A DNA stretch of 64,000 bases from assembly GCA_016716265.1 (NCBI GenBank), contig JADJWQ010000006.1, positions 3,065,501 through 3,129,500 of the forward strand. Reading direction: 5' to 3'. Both the position numbers and the translations under genes were made by a program. Under the pieces are notes generated by a model. It was not told the DNA's origin. It searched no databases and saw nothing but the letters and a program-made list of their open reading frames with translations. Positions 9,417-17,386 of this stretch are shown one piece after another. Every line of letters begins with the position of its first letter. Positions within the stretch are counted from its first letter, which is position 1. Origin of the DNA: Planctomycetota bacterium (lineage in GTDB: Bacteria > Planctomycetota > UBA1135 > UBA2386).

Positions 9417-10134
9417 CGCAGGCGAGCTCGAGCGTCCAGCCGCGACCGCGGCGCTTGTCCTTCGTCGCCCGCAATCGGCACACCCACGCACCCGGCGCGG
9501 CGCGGTGGCGCGACGCCTCGACGCGCAGCGACGCCGTGACGATGCCGGCGGCCACGCCACGCGCACCGGCGCGCGGCGCCGACCGGTCCGGATCGCTGCC
9601 GAACCAGACGAGCACCGCGTCGTGCTGGCGCGCGAGGTTCGCGAGCCGCACCTGCACGGCCATCGGCGGCGTGCCGCCGGCCTCCCGCGGCGCGCCGCGC
9701 TCCGACCCCGCCGCTCCCGCCTCCAGCACGACGAGCCCGAACGCCCCCGAGCGCAGCAGCTCGTCCGCGGCGCGCCAGGCCTGCACCGGCTCGCCGACCC
9801 GCACGATGGCGAGCGCCGCGAGATCGACGCCGTGCGCCGCGACGTCGGGCGGGAAGAACGTCGACCCCTGCGGCGCGAGCCAGGCGACCGGCTCCCGCCG
9901 CCGCTGCGCGTCCCGCACCAGCAGCACCGCCGCCGTGCGCGCGGCGGTCGCGCCGCAGCCGTCCCGGGCGTCGCCCCGCGGCCCGCTCAGCTCGACGACC
10001 CGCCCGGCCAGCTCCTCGAGATCCCAGCGCAGGCTGCCACCGAGCTGCGCGACCGACCGCGCCCAGCGCGCCCGCCCGGTCGAGACGAGGCCGGTCGCCA
10101 ACAGCTTGCGGAGCGGTGCGGGCTGCGAGGACAT
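9394..10134 (-). CDS. imuA: ImuA-like RecA-fold protein
   Basis: A 246-residue protein upstream of, and overlapping, imuB. ImuA proteins are RecA/SulA-like factors of the mutasome. The order of elements fits: a basic N-terminal helix, LEELAGRVVELSG (about residues 30-45), a strand-rich core with VAWLAPQGSTFFPPDVAAHGVDLAALAIVRV and LRSGAFGLVVLEAG, then VQVRLANLARQHDAVLVWFG and a basic C-terminus (ATKDKRRGRGWTLEL). No Walker A motif is visible, as expected for ImuA. I picked the start at 10134 (MSSQPAPLRKLL) because the upstream extension lacks protein character and a purine-rich stretch (GAGAGGAGGGG) precedes it. I see no convincing LexA box in the 247-base gap upstream. The assignment rests on synteny plus motifs, so it is somewhat less sure than imuB. 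Confidence 0.75.
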   Translation of the reverse strand: MSSQPAPLRKLLATGLVSTGRARWARSVAQLGGSLRWDLEELAGRVVELSGPRGDARDGCGATAARTAAVLLVRDAQRRREPVAWLAPQGSTFFPPDVAAHGVDLAALAIVRVGEPVQAWRAADELLRSGAFGLVVLEAGAAGSERGAPREAGGTPPMAVQVRLANLARQHDAVLVWFGSDPDRSAPRAGARGVAAGIVTASLRVEASRHRAAPGAWVCRLRATKDKRRGRGWTLELACDGPPGLR

Positions 10135-10381
10135 CACGGCGGTGCGGCCTGGGGTGAGCCCCTCCTCTCTACCAAACAGAAGCCTAACGAGAAATCCCCG
10201 AGCTCCCGGAGACTGCACGGCGCGGTGGTCGCACGCTCCGAACGACCGCGACAGGAACGACTTGCGGTACCCCACGACCGCGCGGCGGACCGCCCAGGAA
10301 GTCCCCCCCATGACCGCCGCTGCCACCTCGGCGACGATGGAGGGCGAGGTCCGGCCCCGGGGCCTCCAGGAGGATCCACCG

Positions 10382-11446
10382 ATGGAACCGCGCGCGTTCC
10401 CGCTCCTGCCGGCCGTGCTCGGCGTGCTCGCCGGGCTCGCGCCGACGTCCGCGCTCCCGGCCCAGGCACAGCCCGCGCCGGTCACCAGCTACGTGATGGC
10501 CGACGGGCGCTCGCTGCGCGCCCAGGTGCTGGAGCTGCTCGACGACGGCCAGACGGTCCGGCTCCGCATCCTGGTCGAGCCGACCGGCGAGCTGCGCGCG
10601 CTGCTGCCGCTCGGCGAGTTCTCGGCGTTGTCCAGCTACCGCGCGCTGCGCGACGGGCTGCCCGCCGACGACGTGGAGGTCGCGCTCCGCCTCGCCGAGC
10701 ACTGCGTGAGCGCCGGCCTCGTGACACCGGCGCGCCGCGAGCTGCGCCGTGCGGCCGAGCTCGCGCGGACCGCCGAGCTGCCGGACGAGCAGGTCGCGCG
10801 GCTCGTCGATCGCGGGCTCGAGACCGTGCGCGACCTGCTGGAGCTGGTGCTCGACGCCGGCGACGAGCGCGAGGCGGACGAGATCCTCGCGCGCCTCGCC
10901 GCGGTCGACAGCGTGCCGATCCCGCCGCAGCGCGCGGCCGAGCTGCGCGCGCTGGTCGAGCGCCGCGTCGCCGAGGCCGCCGCGCTGCGCTGCGACCAGG
11001 ATGCGTTGCGCGAGGCCAAGGCGATCGCCGCGTGGCGCGACGGCGTGCTGGCACCGCTGCGCGACCGCGTCGAGCGCGCGACCGCATTGCGCCACCGCGC
11101 GCTGCTCGCGTCGCAGAGCTTCGGCACCGCGCACCGCGAGCTGGGCCGCGCGGTCGACGAGCTGCAGCGGGCGCTCGACCGCAGCGCCGGGCTGCGCGAG
11201 CTGCGCCGCAACGACGACGTGCTCGCGACCGCGCTCGACGACCTCGACAGCACGGCGCTCGCGACCCGCGACGACTGCCTGCTCGCGATGGCGAGCCTCG
11301 ACCTGACGCGCGGCAACCACAACCGTGCGATGGCCGAGGTCAACCGCATCCTCGCCGACACGCCGGAGCAGTCCCGCGCGCTCGCGATGCGCGCGCGGAT
11401 CGAGCTGGCGGCCAATCGCGACGGCCAGGGCGTGCTGATCCGGTGA
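10382..11446 (+). CDS. exported alpha-helical repeat (TPR-like) protein
   Basis: A 354-residue protein with a signal peptide (about residues 1-29, ending ALPAQA). The start at 10382 is set by a perfect AGGAGG at 10368-10373, 8 bases upstream; an in-frame ATG at 10310 has no such site. After a short beta-rich segment (TSYVMADGRSLRAQVLELL) that looks like a small SH3-like domain, the protein is almost entirely helical and Ala/Arg/Leu/Glu-rich. It ends with helix pairs resembling tetratricopeptide repeats (LLAMASLDLTRGNHNRAMAE, NRILADTPEQSRALAMRARI). I do not recognise a named family. It lies 175 bases upstream of flgD on the same strand, so it may be tied to the flagellum, but that is position only. 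TPR-type proteins often mediate protein-protein contacts in the periplasm. Confidence 0.8.
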   Translation: MEPRAFPLLPAVLGVLAGLAPTSALPAQAQPAPVTSYVMADGRSLRAQVLELLDDGQTVRLRILVEPTGELRALLPLGEFSALSSYRALRDGLPADDVEVALRLAEHCVSAGLVTPARRELRRAAELARTAELPDEQVARLVDRGLETVRDLLELVLDAGDEREADEILARLAAVDSVPIPPQRAAELRALVERRVAEAAALRCDQDALREAKAIAAWRDGVLAPLRDRVERATALRHRALLASQSFGTAHRELGRAVDELQRALDRSAGLRELRRNDDVLATALDDLDSTALATRDDCLLAMASLDLTRGNHNRAMAEVNRILADTPEQSRALAMRARIELAANRDGQGVLIR

Positions 11447-11578
11447 CGGTCCGGCCCGCGCGCGGGCTGCAGATCGTGCCGACCCGGCAGGAGCTGCCGA
11501 CCCGCGCGGGCCCGCGGCAGCCGGGGCCGAGCCGCGCGGCGGGCCGCGTGGCTCGGCGCACGAGGGCCGCCGCGCACC

Positions 11579-11594
11579 TGGCACCTCCGGTGCT
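11579..11594 (+). promoter_or_regulatory. possible sigma-54 (-24/-12) promoter ahead of flgD
   Basis: TGGCACCTCCGGTGCT fits the sigma-54 pattern: the -24 block TGGCAC is complete, GG and GC are 10 bases apart as required, and the -12 block is GTGC instead of TTGC. It sits 28 bases before the flgD start codon, at the head of the flagellar operon, and hook/rod genes use sigma-54 in many bacteria. The same bases form a small hairpin (GCACC-TCC-GGTGC), so chance in GC-rich DNA is possible. Confidence 0.35.
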
Positions 11595-11621
11595 CCCCCC
11601 GCCGCCGGAGGCGATCCCTGC

Positions 11622-12110
11622 ATGCAGACAGCGTCGATCAGCGGAAGCGCGGCAGTCCCGAGCGGCAGCGGAGTGCTGTCGACGACCGGCGCCAGCTTCG
11701 GAGACAACCCGTTCCTCGAGCTGCTCGTCGCGCAGCTCCGCTCGCAGACGCCGCTCGAGCCGGTCGACAACGCCAGCTTCGTCGAGCAGCTCGCGAGCTA
11801 CTCGTCGATGCAGGAGCAGCGCGAGCTCAACGACAATCTGTTGCAGCTGCTGGACTTCCAGGGCGTGCTCGCGCGCCTGCAGGGCCTCGGCGAGGGCTCC
11901 GCGTTGCTCGGCAAGGAGGTCGAGTGGGTCGACGCGTCGACCGGCGGGACGCGCAACGGCCGCGTCGATTCGGTCTTCGTGGCGGAGGACGGTGCGGTGC
12001 GCCTGCGGGTCGGCACCGACGACGTCGACCTGCGCAGCGTGACGGCGATCCGGGAGCCGGGCACCGGCGGTCAGGGCGGCTCCGGCAGCAACGAGGGAGC
12101 GGGCAGCTGA
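11622..12110 (+). CDS. flgD: flagellar hook-capping protein FlgD
   Basis: A 162-residue FlgD, the scaffold that caps the growing hook so that FlgE subunits can polymerise; it is itself exported through the flagellar secretion system. The FlgD signature is clear near the N-terminus: FLELLVAQLRSQTPLEPVDN followed by FVEQLASYSSMQEQRELNDNL (about residues 28-70). The C-terminal part (LLGKEVEWVD to VDLRSVTAIREP) is a short beta domain, shorter than in E. coli FlgD, so the usual Ig-like extension is reduced. A GGAGG at 11607-11611 serves the start. It is the first gene of the flagellar run, and flgE begins 37 bases downstream. Confidence 0.92.
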   Translation: MQTASISGSAAVPSGSGVLSTTGASFGDNPFLELLVAQLRSQTPLEPVDNASFVEQLASYSSMQEQRELNDNLLQLLDFQGVLARLQGLGEGSALLGKEVEWVDASTGGTRNGRVDSVFVAEDGAVRLRVGTDDVDLRSVTAIREPGTGGQGGSGSNEGAGS

Positions 12111-12147
12111 CGCCGTCGGGGCGGTCGGCAGGCGAGACGGAGGGGCG

Positions 12148-14109
12148 ATGGTCAACACCTCATTGTTCAGCGGGCTGTCGGGACTGCGCGCCCACCAGCT
12201 CTACATCGACGTCATCGGCGCCAACCTGGCGAACGTCAGCACCGCCGGCTACCGCGGCTCGCGCGTCACGTTCTCCGACCTGCTGAGCCTGACGACCAGC
12301 CCTGGCGCCCGACCGGAGGGCGACTTCGGTGGCACCAACCCGCGGCAGGTCGGACTCGGCACGTCGATCGGCTCGATCGACCTCAATACACGGCAGGGCA
12401 CGTTCCAGGACACCGGCCGCCCGCTCGACGTCGCCCTCGAGGGGCGCGGCTTCTTCGCGCTGACCGACGGCACGCAGACCTACTACTCGCGCGTCGGCAC
12501 GTTCGGCGTCGACGCGCGGGGCTCGCTCGTCGACCTGCGCAACGGCTTCCGCGTGATCGGCGCCAGCGGCTCGCCGGTGCACGTGCCGGTGACCGACACG
12601 CTGCCCGCGCAGGCGACCTCGCGGATCACGTTCCACGGCAGCCTACCCGCCACGGTGACCGGCCCGCTGCAGGAGATCCTGCAGTCCGAGAACCCGTTCC
12701 TCGCCGGCAGCGCGGCCACCAAGGACGGCGGTGCGACCAGCGGGACGACCTTCGACATGTCACGCTGGCTCGACAAGACGCTGCTCGTGTCGATCAACGG
12801 CGGTACTGCACGCTCGGTGACGTTCACGGCCAGCGACTTCGCGAACGTGACGGCGGCGACGCCCAGCGAGATCGCTGCGGCATTCTCGGCACTCGGCCAG
12901 GACCTGGTCGCGACCGGTGACGATTCGACCGGTGCCCTGTCGTTCGCGACGGTCCGGCTCGGCGAGGCGGCAACGCTGAAGTTCGACGAGGAGACCGGCA
13001 GCACCGGCCTGCTCGCGCACCTCGGTCTCGACACCGTGCTGACGACCGGCAGCGAGGAGGCCGCGACCGCGGCGACCGACCTCGCCGGGCTGACCTCGCG
13101 CAACACGCCGTACGCAGCCGGCGACCGCATCCGGGTGACCGGCACGAACCCGGACGGCACGCCGTTCTCCGCGACGTTCACGTACGACACCGACGGCCGG
13201 ACGGTCGGCGAGCTCGTCGACTTCGTCAATGGCCTGATCGCGCCGGGCGAAGCCGCGCTGACCCTCGACGGCGCGGGTCACCTCGTGCTGACCGCGACCG
13301 ACACCGGCGAGGCCGCACTCAGCCTCCACGTCGGCGACGCCGGGTCGCCGGCCCGCAATGCGTGGCCGACGTTCCTCGTCAGCCAGGACGGCACCGGGCC
13401 CGACACCGCCACCGCGTCGATCGACCTGTTCGACAGCCTCGGCCGCGCGCACGCCGTCAACTTCACGTTCACGCGCTCGGTCGGCGACCCGAGCGTATGG
13501 GACATGGTCGCCGAACTCGCCGACGGCAACGGGACGATCAGCACCTCGGAGATCAGCTCGATCCGCTTCAACTCCGACGGCTCGTTCAACTCGATCGGTG
13601 GCGGCAACAGCACGTTCGCGTTCCAGTTCGGTGGCATCGACTCGACCCAGACGGTCACGATCGACCTCGGCCGCGCGGGCGGCTTCGACGGCGTCACGAT
13701 GCTCGGCGACGACACGTCGATCGCCGCGACCGACCAGGACGGCTTCGCGTCCGGCACGCTGCTGAACGTCGGCTTCGATCAGGCCGGCAACCTGTCGGGC
13801 TACTACAGCAACGGCCAGAACCGCACGATCGACACGCTGCGTGTCGCGATGTTCCAGAACGAGGAAGGTCTGCAGCGCGCCGGCGACACGCTGTTCGTCA
13901 CCGCACCGAACTCGGACGACCCGATCGCCGCGCGCGCCGGCACGTCCGGCGCAGGCCTCGTGCGGCCGGGCTCGCTCGAGAACAGCAACGTGGACATCGC
14001 CGAGGAGTTCGTGAGCCTGATCGAGGCACAACGCGGCTTCCAGGCGAACTCGCGCGTCATCACGACGACCGACGAGATCCTCGCCGAGCTCGTCAACATC
14101 GTGAGCTGA
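12148..14109 (+). CDS. flgE: flagellar hook protein FlgE
   Basis: A 653-residue FlgE, the subunit of the flagellar hook, larger than the roughly 400 residues of enteric FlgE. The N-terminal rod-type D0 motif (GLSGLRAHQLYIDVIGANLANVSTAGYRGSRV, residues about 9-40) and the matching C-terminal D0 helix (SNVDIAEEFVSLIEAQRGFQANSRVI, about 620-645) are intact. Between them lie the D1 segment (ALEGRGFFALTDG) and a long, beta-rich, Thr/Asp/Gly-rich middle region (about 150-500) that should form extra surface domains on the hook. A GGAGGGG sequence precedes the ATG. The gene follows flgD directly, as expected of cap and hook genes, and precedes flgF by 19 bases. Confidence 0.95.
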   Translation: MVNTSLFSGLSGLRAHQLYIDVIGANLANVSTAGYRGSRVTFSDLLSLTTSPGARPEGDFGGTNPRQVGLGTSIGSIDLNTRQGTFQDTGRPLDVALEGRGFFALTDGTQTYYSRVGTFGVDARGSLVDLRNGFRVIGASGSPVHVPVTDTLPAQATSRITFHGSLPATVTGPLQEILQSENPFLAGSAATKDGGATSGTTFDMSRWLDKTLLVSINGGTARSVTFTASDFANVTAATPSEIAAAFSALGQDLVATGDDSTGALSFATVRLGEAATLKFDEETGSTGLLAHLGLDTVLTTGSEEAATAATDLAGLTSRNTPYAAGDRIRVTGTNPDGTPFSATFTYDTDGRTVGELVDFVNGLIAPGEAALTLDGAGHLVLTATDTGEAALSLHVGDAGSPARNAWPTFLVSQDGTGPDTATASIDLFDSLGRAHAVNFTFTRSVGDPSVWDMVAELADGNGTISTSEISSIRFNSDGSFNSIGGGNSTFAFQFGGIDSTQTVTIDLGRAGGFDGVTMLGDDTSIAATDQDGFASGTLLNVGFDQAGNLSGYYSNGQNRTIDTLRVAMFQNEEGLQRAGDTLFVTAPNSDDPIAARAGTSGAGLVRPGSLENSNVDIAEEFVSLIEAQRGFQANSRVITTTDEILAELVNIVS

Positions 14110-14128
14110 CCGGCCAGGGGAGTGGGCG

Positions 14129-14872
14129 ATGGCGAACGTCGGAGAGCTGGCACTGGTGCGCGGGCTCCTGCACCTGCAGAAGGCGCAGGAGGCCATCGCC
14201 CACAATCTCGCCAATGCCACGTCGCCCGGCTACAAGCGCCGGCAGGTCGTCGCGGAAGCTGCCACCGTGCCGTTCGACGCGTTCCTGCAGGCGAGCCCGG
14301 AGCCGGTGCATTACCGCCAGCACGTCGACTTCACGCCCGGCGCGCTGCAGCCGACCGGCGACGCGCGCCAGATCGCGATCGACGGCCCCGGCTTCCTCGC
14401 GGTGCGCGACGACGCCGGACGGACCTGGCTGACGCGCAGCGGCGAGCTGGTGGTCGACGCGCAGGGCGTGCTCCGCACCGCACACGGTGAGGCGCTGCTG
14501 TCCGCCGCCGGCGAGCGGATCGCGCTGCCGGCGACGTCGTCGGAGCTGGCGATCTCGCCGGACGGCACGATCCGGATCCGCGAGGCCGGCAGCGAGGTGG
14601 CCGTCGACCGCGTCGGACTGTTCCGCGTCGACGACGCCGCCTCTCTCGAGCCGGCCGGCCGCGGCCAGTTCGCATTGCCGGAAGACGTCGCTCCGCTCGA
14701 CGACGCCGGCCGCAGCAGCCTGCGGCAGGGCTACCTGGAACAGAGCAACGTCGAGGCGCTCACCGAGATGGTCCGCATGATCGGCGTGCAGCGCAGCTTC
14801 CAGGCCCAGACGCGCGCCCTGACGTCCCTCGACCGGATGCAGGGCGAATTCGCAACGCAATTCGACAGGTGA
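14129..14872 (+). CDS. flgF: flagellar basal-body rod protein FlgF-like
   Basis: A 247-residue rod protein. The N-terminal motif AIAHNLANATSPGYKRRQV (about residues 28-46) and the C-terminal EQSNVEALTEMVRMIGVQRSFQAQ (about 210-233) place it in the FlgE/F/G family. It is slightly shorter and more divergent than the neighbouring FlgG, and it comes before flgG, so it is best called FlgF, a proximal rod subunit. A GGGGAG just upstream supports the ATG at 14129. A FlgG-like second paralogue cannot be excluded from sequence alone, but the gene order D-E-F-G supports the choice. Confidence 0.85.
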   Translation: MANVGELALVRGLLHLQKAQEAIAHNLANATSPGYKRRQVVAEAATVPFDAFLQASPEPVHYRQHVDFTPGALQPTGDARQIAIDGPGFLAVRDDAGRTWLTRSGELVVDAQGVLRTAHGEALLSAAGERIALPATSSELAISPDGTIRIREAGSEVAVDRVGLFRVDDAASLEPAGRGQFALPEDVAPLDDAGRSSLRQGYLEQSNVEALTEMVRMIGVQRSFQAQTRALTSLDRMQGEFATQFDR

Positions 14873-14893
14873 CCGTTCGACAGGTGACCAGCC

Positions 14894-15691
14894 ATGCTGA
14901 AGAGCCTCTACACGTCGGCCACGGGCATGAAGGCCCAGCAGATCATGGTGGACACGATCGCGAACAACATCGCGAACGTGAACACGGCCGGATTCAAGCG
15001 CACGCAGGCGACGTTCGAGGACCTGCTCTACGTCACCTACAAGGCGCCCGGCCTCGAGCGTGACGCGCGCGAGACGCCGAGCCCGATCGGCATCCAGGTC
15101 GGCTCGGGTGCGAAGCTGTCGGGCACGACGCGCATCTACACTCCCGGCGTGCTCGAGGTCACCAACCGCCAGCTCGACATCGCGATCGACGGCGACGGCT
15201 TCCTGCAGGTCGTCCTGCCGGACGGCACGACCGGCTACACGCGCGACGGCCACCTGCACATCAATGCGGATGGCAAGCTCGTCACGAGCTCCGGCTACGT
15301 CGTCTGGCCCGAGATTCCGCTGCCGCGCGACGTGCAGGACATCAACGTCGACGCCGAGGGCCGCGTCACCGGCCGCGTGACGGGCACGGCAGCCGACACG
15401 ACGCGCGATTTCGGCCAGCTCGAGCTCGCCAAGTTCATCAACCCGTCCGGCCTGCAGGCGGTCGGCGGCAATGTCATGAAACTGACCGACGCGGCCGGCC
15501 AGCCGATCCTCGACAATCCCGGCCAGCAGGGCATCGGCTTCCTCAAGCAGGGGTTCATCGAGCGCTCGAACGTCGAGATCGTCAACGAGCTGGTCAATCT
15601 GATCGTCGCGCAGCGCGCGTACGAGGTGAACAGCCGGTCGATCCAGGCGAGCGACCAGATGCTGTCGAGTGCGACGTCGATCGTCCGCTGA
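14894..15691 (+). CDS. flgG: flagellar distal rod protein FlgG
   Basis: A 265-residue FlgG of standard length, forming the distal rod of the basal body. It matches the family closely throughout: MLKSLYTSATGMKAQQIMVD, TIANNIANVNTAGFKRTQA, FEDLLYVTYKAPG, the central RQLDIAIDGDGFLQVVLPDG, and the C-terminal SNVEIVNELVNLIVAQRAYE. This is the best-conserved protein of the cluster. The gene lies 21 bases after flgF and 11 bases before flgA. Confidence 0.97.
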   Translation: MLKSLYTSATGMKAQQIMVDTIANNIANVNTAGFKRTQATFEDLLYVTYKAPGLERDARETPSPIGIQVGSGAKLSGTTRIYTPGVLEVTNRQLDIAIDGDGFLQVVLPDGTTGYTRDGHLHINADGKLVTSSGYVVWPEIPLPRDVQDINVDAEGRVTGRVTGTAADTTRDFGQLELAKFINPSGLQAVGGNVMKLTDAAGQPILDNPGQQGIGFLKQGFIERSNVEIVNELVNLIVAQRAYEVNSRSIQASDQMLSSATSIVR

Positions 15692-15702
15692 GGAGCACCG
15701 CG

Positions 15703-16746
15703 ATGGCCCGCCCCACGATCCACGTCCGACGCCTCGCCGCAGTCTGGCTCCTGGCCGCGCTCGCGCTCGGCATGCCCCGGGCCGCCGCCCAGGATCCGGC
15801 GCCGGTCGCCCCGGTCGTCGTCACGCTCGCGGCGCACGCCGAGCTCGGCGGCCTCGACGTGCTGGTCCGCGATCTCGGGACGGTCGAGTCGCCGCTGCCC
15901 GAGCTGACGCAGCGGATCGCCGACCTGCGCGTCGCACCGCGGCCGGCGCGCGGCTTCGCCCGCACGTTCGAGCGCGCCGAGATCGAGCGCTGCCTGCTGG
16001 ACGCCGGCCTGCCTCCTGACGCGTTCCTGCTCTCCGGCAATACGAGCGTAGTCGCGCGCCCAATCACCGCCCTGATCGACACCGAGCGCGTGCGCGAGGT
16101 CGCGGACGGCATCGCGCAGGCGTTGCTGACCGACGATGGCCGCACGACCGCCGACGTCGAGTGGGAGCTCGACCGCCCGCTGCTGCCCGCGCACGTGCCG
16201 CCGGGCCGTGCCGGCCTCGAGCTCCGCGGCCGTGTCCACCCCGAGTGGTCGACCGCCGCGTCGCTGACGGTCGACGTCGAGGTCGTCGTCGATGGCGCCG
16301 TCGAGCGCACGATCCCGGTCACCTACCGGCTGCGGCACTTCGCGACCGTGCTCGTGCCGGTCCGCGGGGTCCGGCGCGGGGAGACGCTGTCGCCCACCGA
16401 CGTCGCCGAGCGGCGGATCGCGGTGCCGGCGGAGGCTTCGGCCCGCCTCGGCTACGCCGCCCTCGGCGATCTCGATGGCAAGGTCGCCGGCCGGAACCTC
16501 GTCGCCGGGAGGCCGCTGCGGATCGACGAGCTCAGCGACCCGGCGGTCGTGCTGCGCAACGACCCGGTCAAGCTGATCAGCCGGCGCGGTCGCGTGCAGG
16601 TCGCGATCGACGGGATCGCGCTGGAGGACGGCGCGCTCGGTGCCCGCATCCGCGTGCAGAACCTCGCCAGCCACCGCGCCGTGGAGGCCGTCGTGCAGGG
16701 GCCCGGCCTCTGCGTCGTCCCGACCGCACCGGAGATCGTCCGATGA
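15703..16746 (+). CDS. flgA: P-ring assembly chaperone FlgA
   Basis: A 347-residue periplasmic protein with a signal peptide (about residues 1-28, ending AAAQ). The C-terminal half holds the SAF/FlgA domain: VPVRGVRRGETLSPTDVAER, then GKVAGRNLVAGRPLRIDEL, then a final beta segment with RRGRVQVAIDGIALEDGALG and IRVQN, which is the FlgA hallmark. FlgA helps FlgI assemble into the periplasmic P ring, and both the partner flgI and flgH follow directly. The N-terminal half (about 30-200) is longer than in enteric FlgA. A GAGGAG sits before the start, and the stop overlaps the flgH start (ATGA), indicating translational coupling. Confidence 0.92.
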   Translation: MARPTIHVRRLAAVWLLAALALGMPRAAAQDPAPVAPVVVTLAAHAELGGLDVLVRDLGTVESPLPELTQRIADLRVAPRPARGFARTFERAEIERCLLDAGLPPDAFLLSGNTSVVARPITALIDTERVREVADGIAQALLTDDGRTTADVEWELDRPLLPAHVPPGRAGLELRGRVHPEWSTAASLTVDVEVVVDGAVERTIPVTYRLRHFATVLVPVRGVRRGETLSPTDVAERRIAVPAEASARLGYAALGDLDGKVAGRNLVAGRPLRIDELSDPAVVLRNDPVKLISRRGRVQVAIDGIALEDGALGARIRVQNLASHRAVEAVVQGPGLCVVPTAPEIVR

Positions 16747-17366
16747 TCCCGACCCGACCCGCCCGCAGCATCCTCGCGGTCGCCGCCGCGCTCACCTGTG
16801 CGGCGCTGCCTGCACAGAACCTGTTCGCCGCGCGCCGCACGAACGACACGTTCGTCGCGGACAACTCCGCGAGCGGCATCGGCGACATCCTGACGATCCG
16901 GATCCTCGAGCAGCATCGCGTGCGCAACGAGGACACCGTCGAGCGCGAGAACCAGACCTCGCTCGCCGCGCGCCTCGAGGCATACACGCTCAGCGACAGC
17001 ACGTTCGGCGCCGAGCTGCCGCGCCTCGACATACGGCAGGACCGCAACTTCCAGGGCGATGCGCGCCAGGAGAAGGACTCGACGTTCGAAGCGCGCATCG
17101 CGGTCGTCGTGATCGACGTCCTGCCCAATGGCAATCTCGTCGTCGCGGGCACGCGCATCGTGCAGATCGACGACGAGACCAAGACCCTGCGCATCAGCGG
17201 CCTCGTGCGGCTGCTCGACGTGCAGCGGGACAACACCGTCCTGTCGTCGCAGGTCGCGGACGCGCGCGTCTCGATCGTCGGCGAGGGCGGCAACTCCCGC
17301 GTCGCGACGCGCGGCCCGGTCGGCCAGCTGTTCGACACCCTGATCTGGGCCGTCTGGCCCTTCTGA
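16743..17366 (+). CDS. flgH: flagellar L-ring protein FlgH
   Basis: A 207-residue FlgH, which builds the L ring in the outer membrane. The core motif is clear: ASGIGDILTIRILEQHRVRN early in the mature protein, then FEARIAVVVIDVLPNGNLVVAGTRIVQIDDETKTLRISG and the C-terminal RGPVGQLFDTLIWAVWPF. FlgH is normally a lipoprotein. Here the leader contains only ALTC-A, with Thr at position -1, and a type I cleavage after LPAQ looks just as likely. The start at 16743 overlaps the flgA stop by four bases. Presence of L-ring and P-ring genes shows that the organism has an outer membrane and a periplasmic rod bushing. Confidence 0.95.
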   Translation: MIPTRPARSILAVAAALTCAALPAQNLFAARRTNDTFVADNSASGIGDILTIRILEQHRVRNEDTVERENQTSLAARLEAYTLSDSTFGAELPRLDIRQDRNFQGDARQEKDSTFEARIAVVVIDVLPNGNLVVAGTRIVQIDDETKTLRISGLVRLLDVQRDNTVLSSQVADARVSIVGEGGNSRVATRGPVGQLFDTLIWAVWPF

Positions 17367-17386
17367 TCGACACCGCGGATCCCGTC

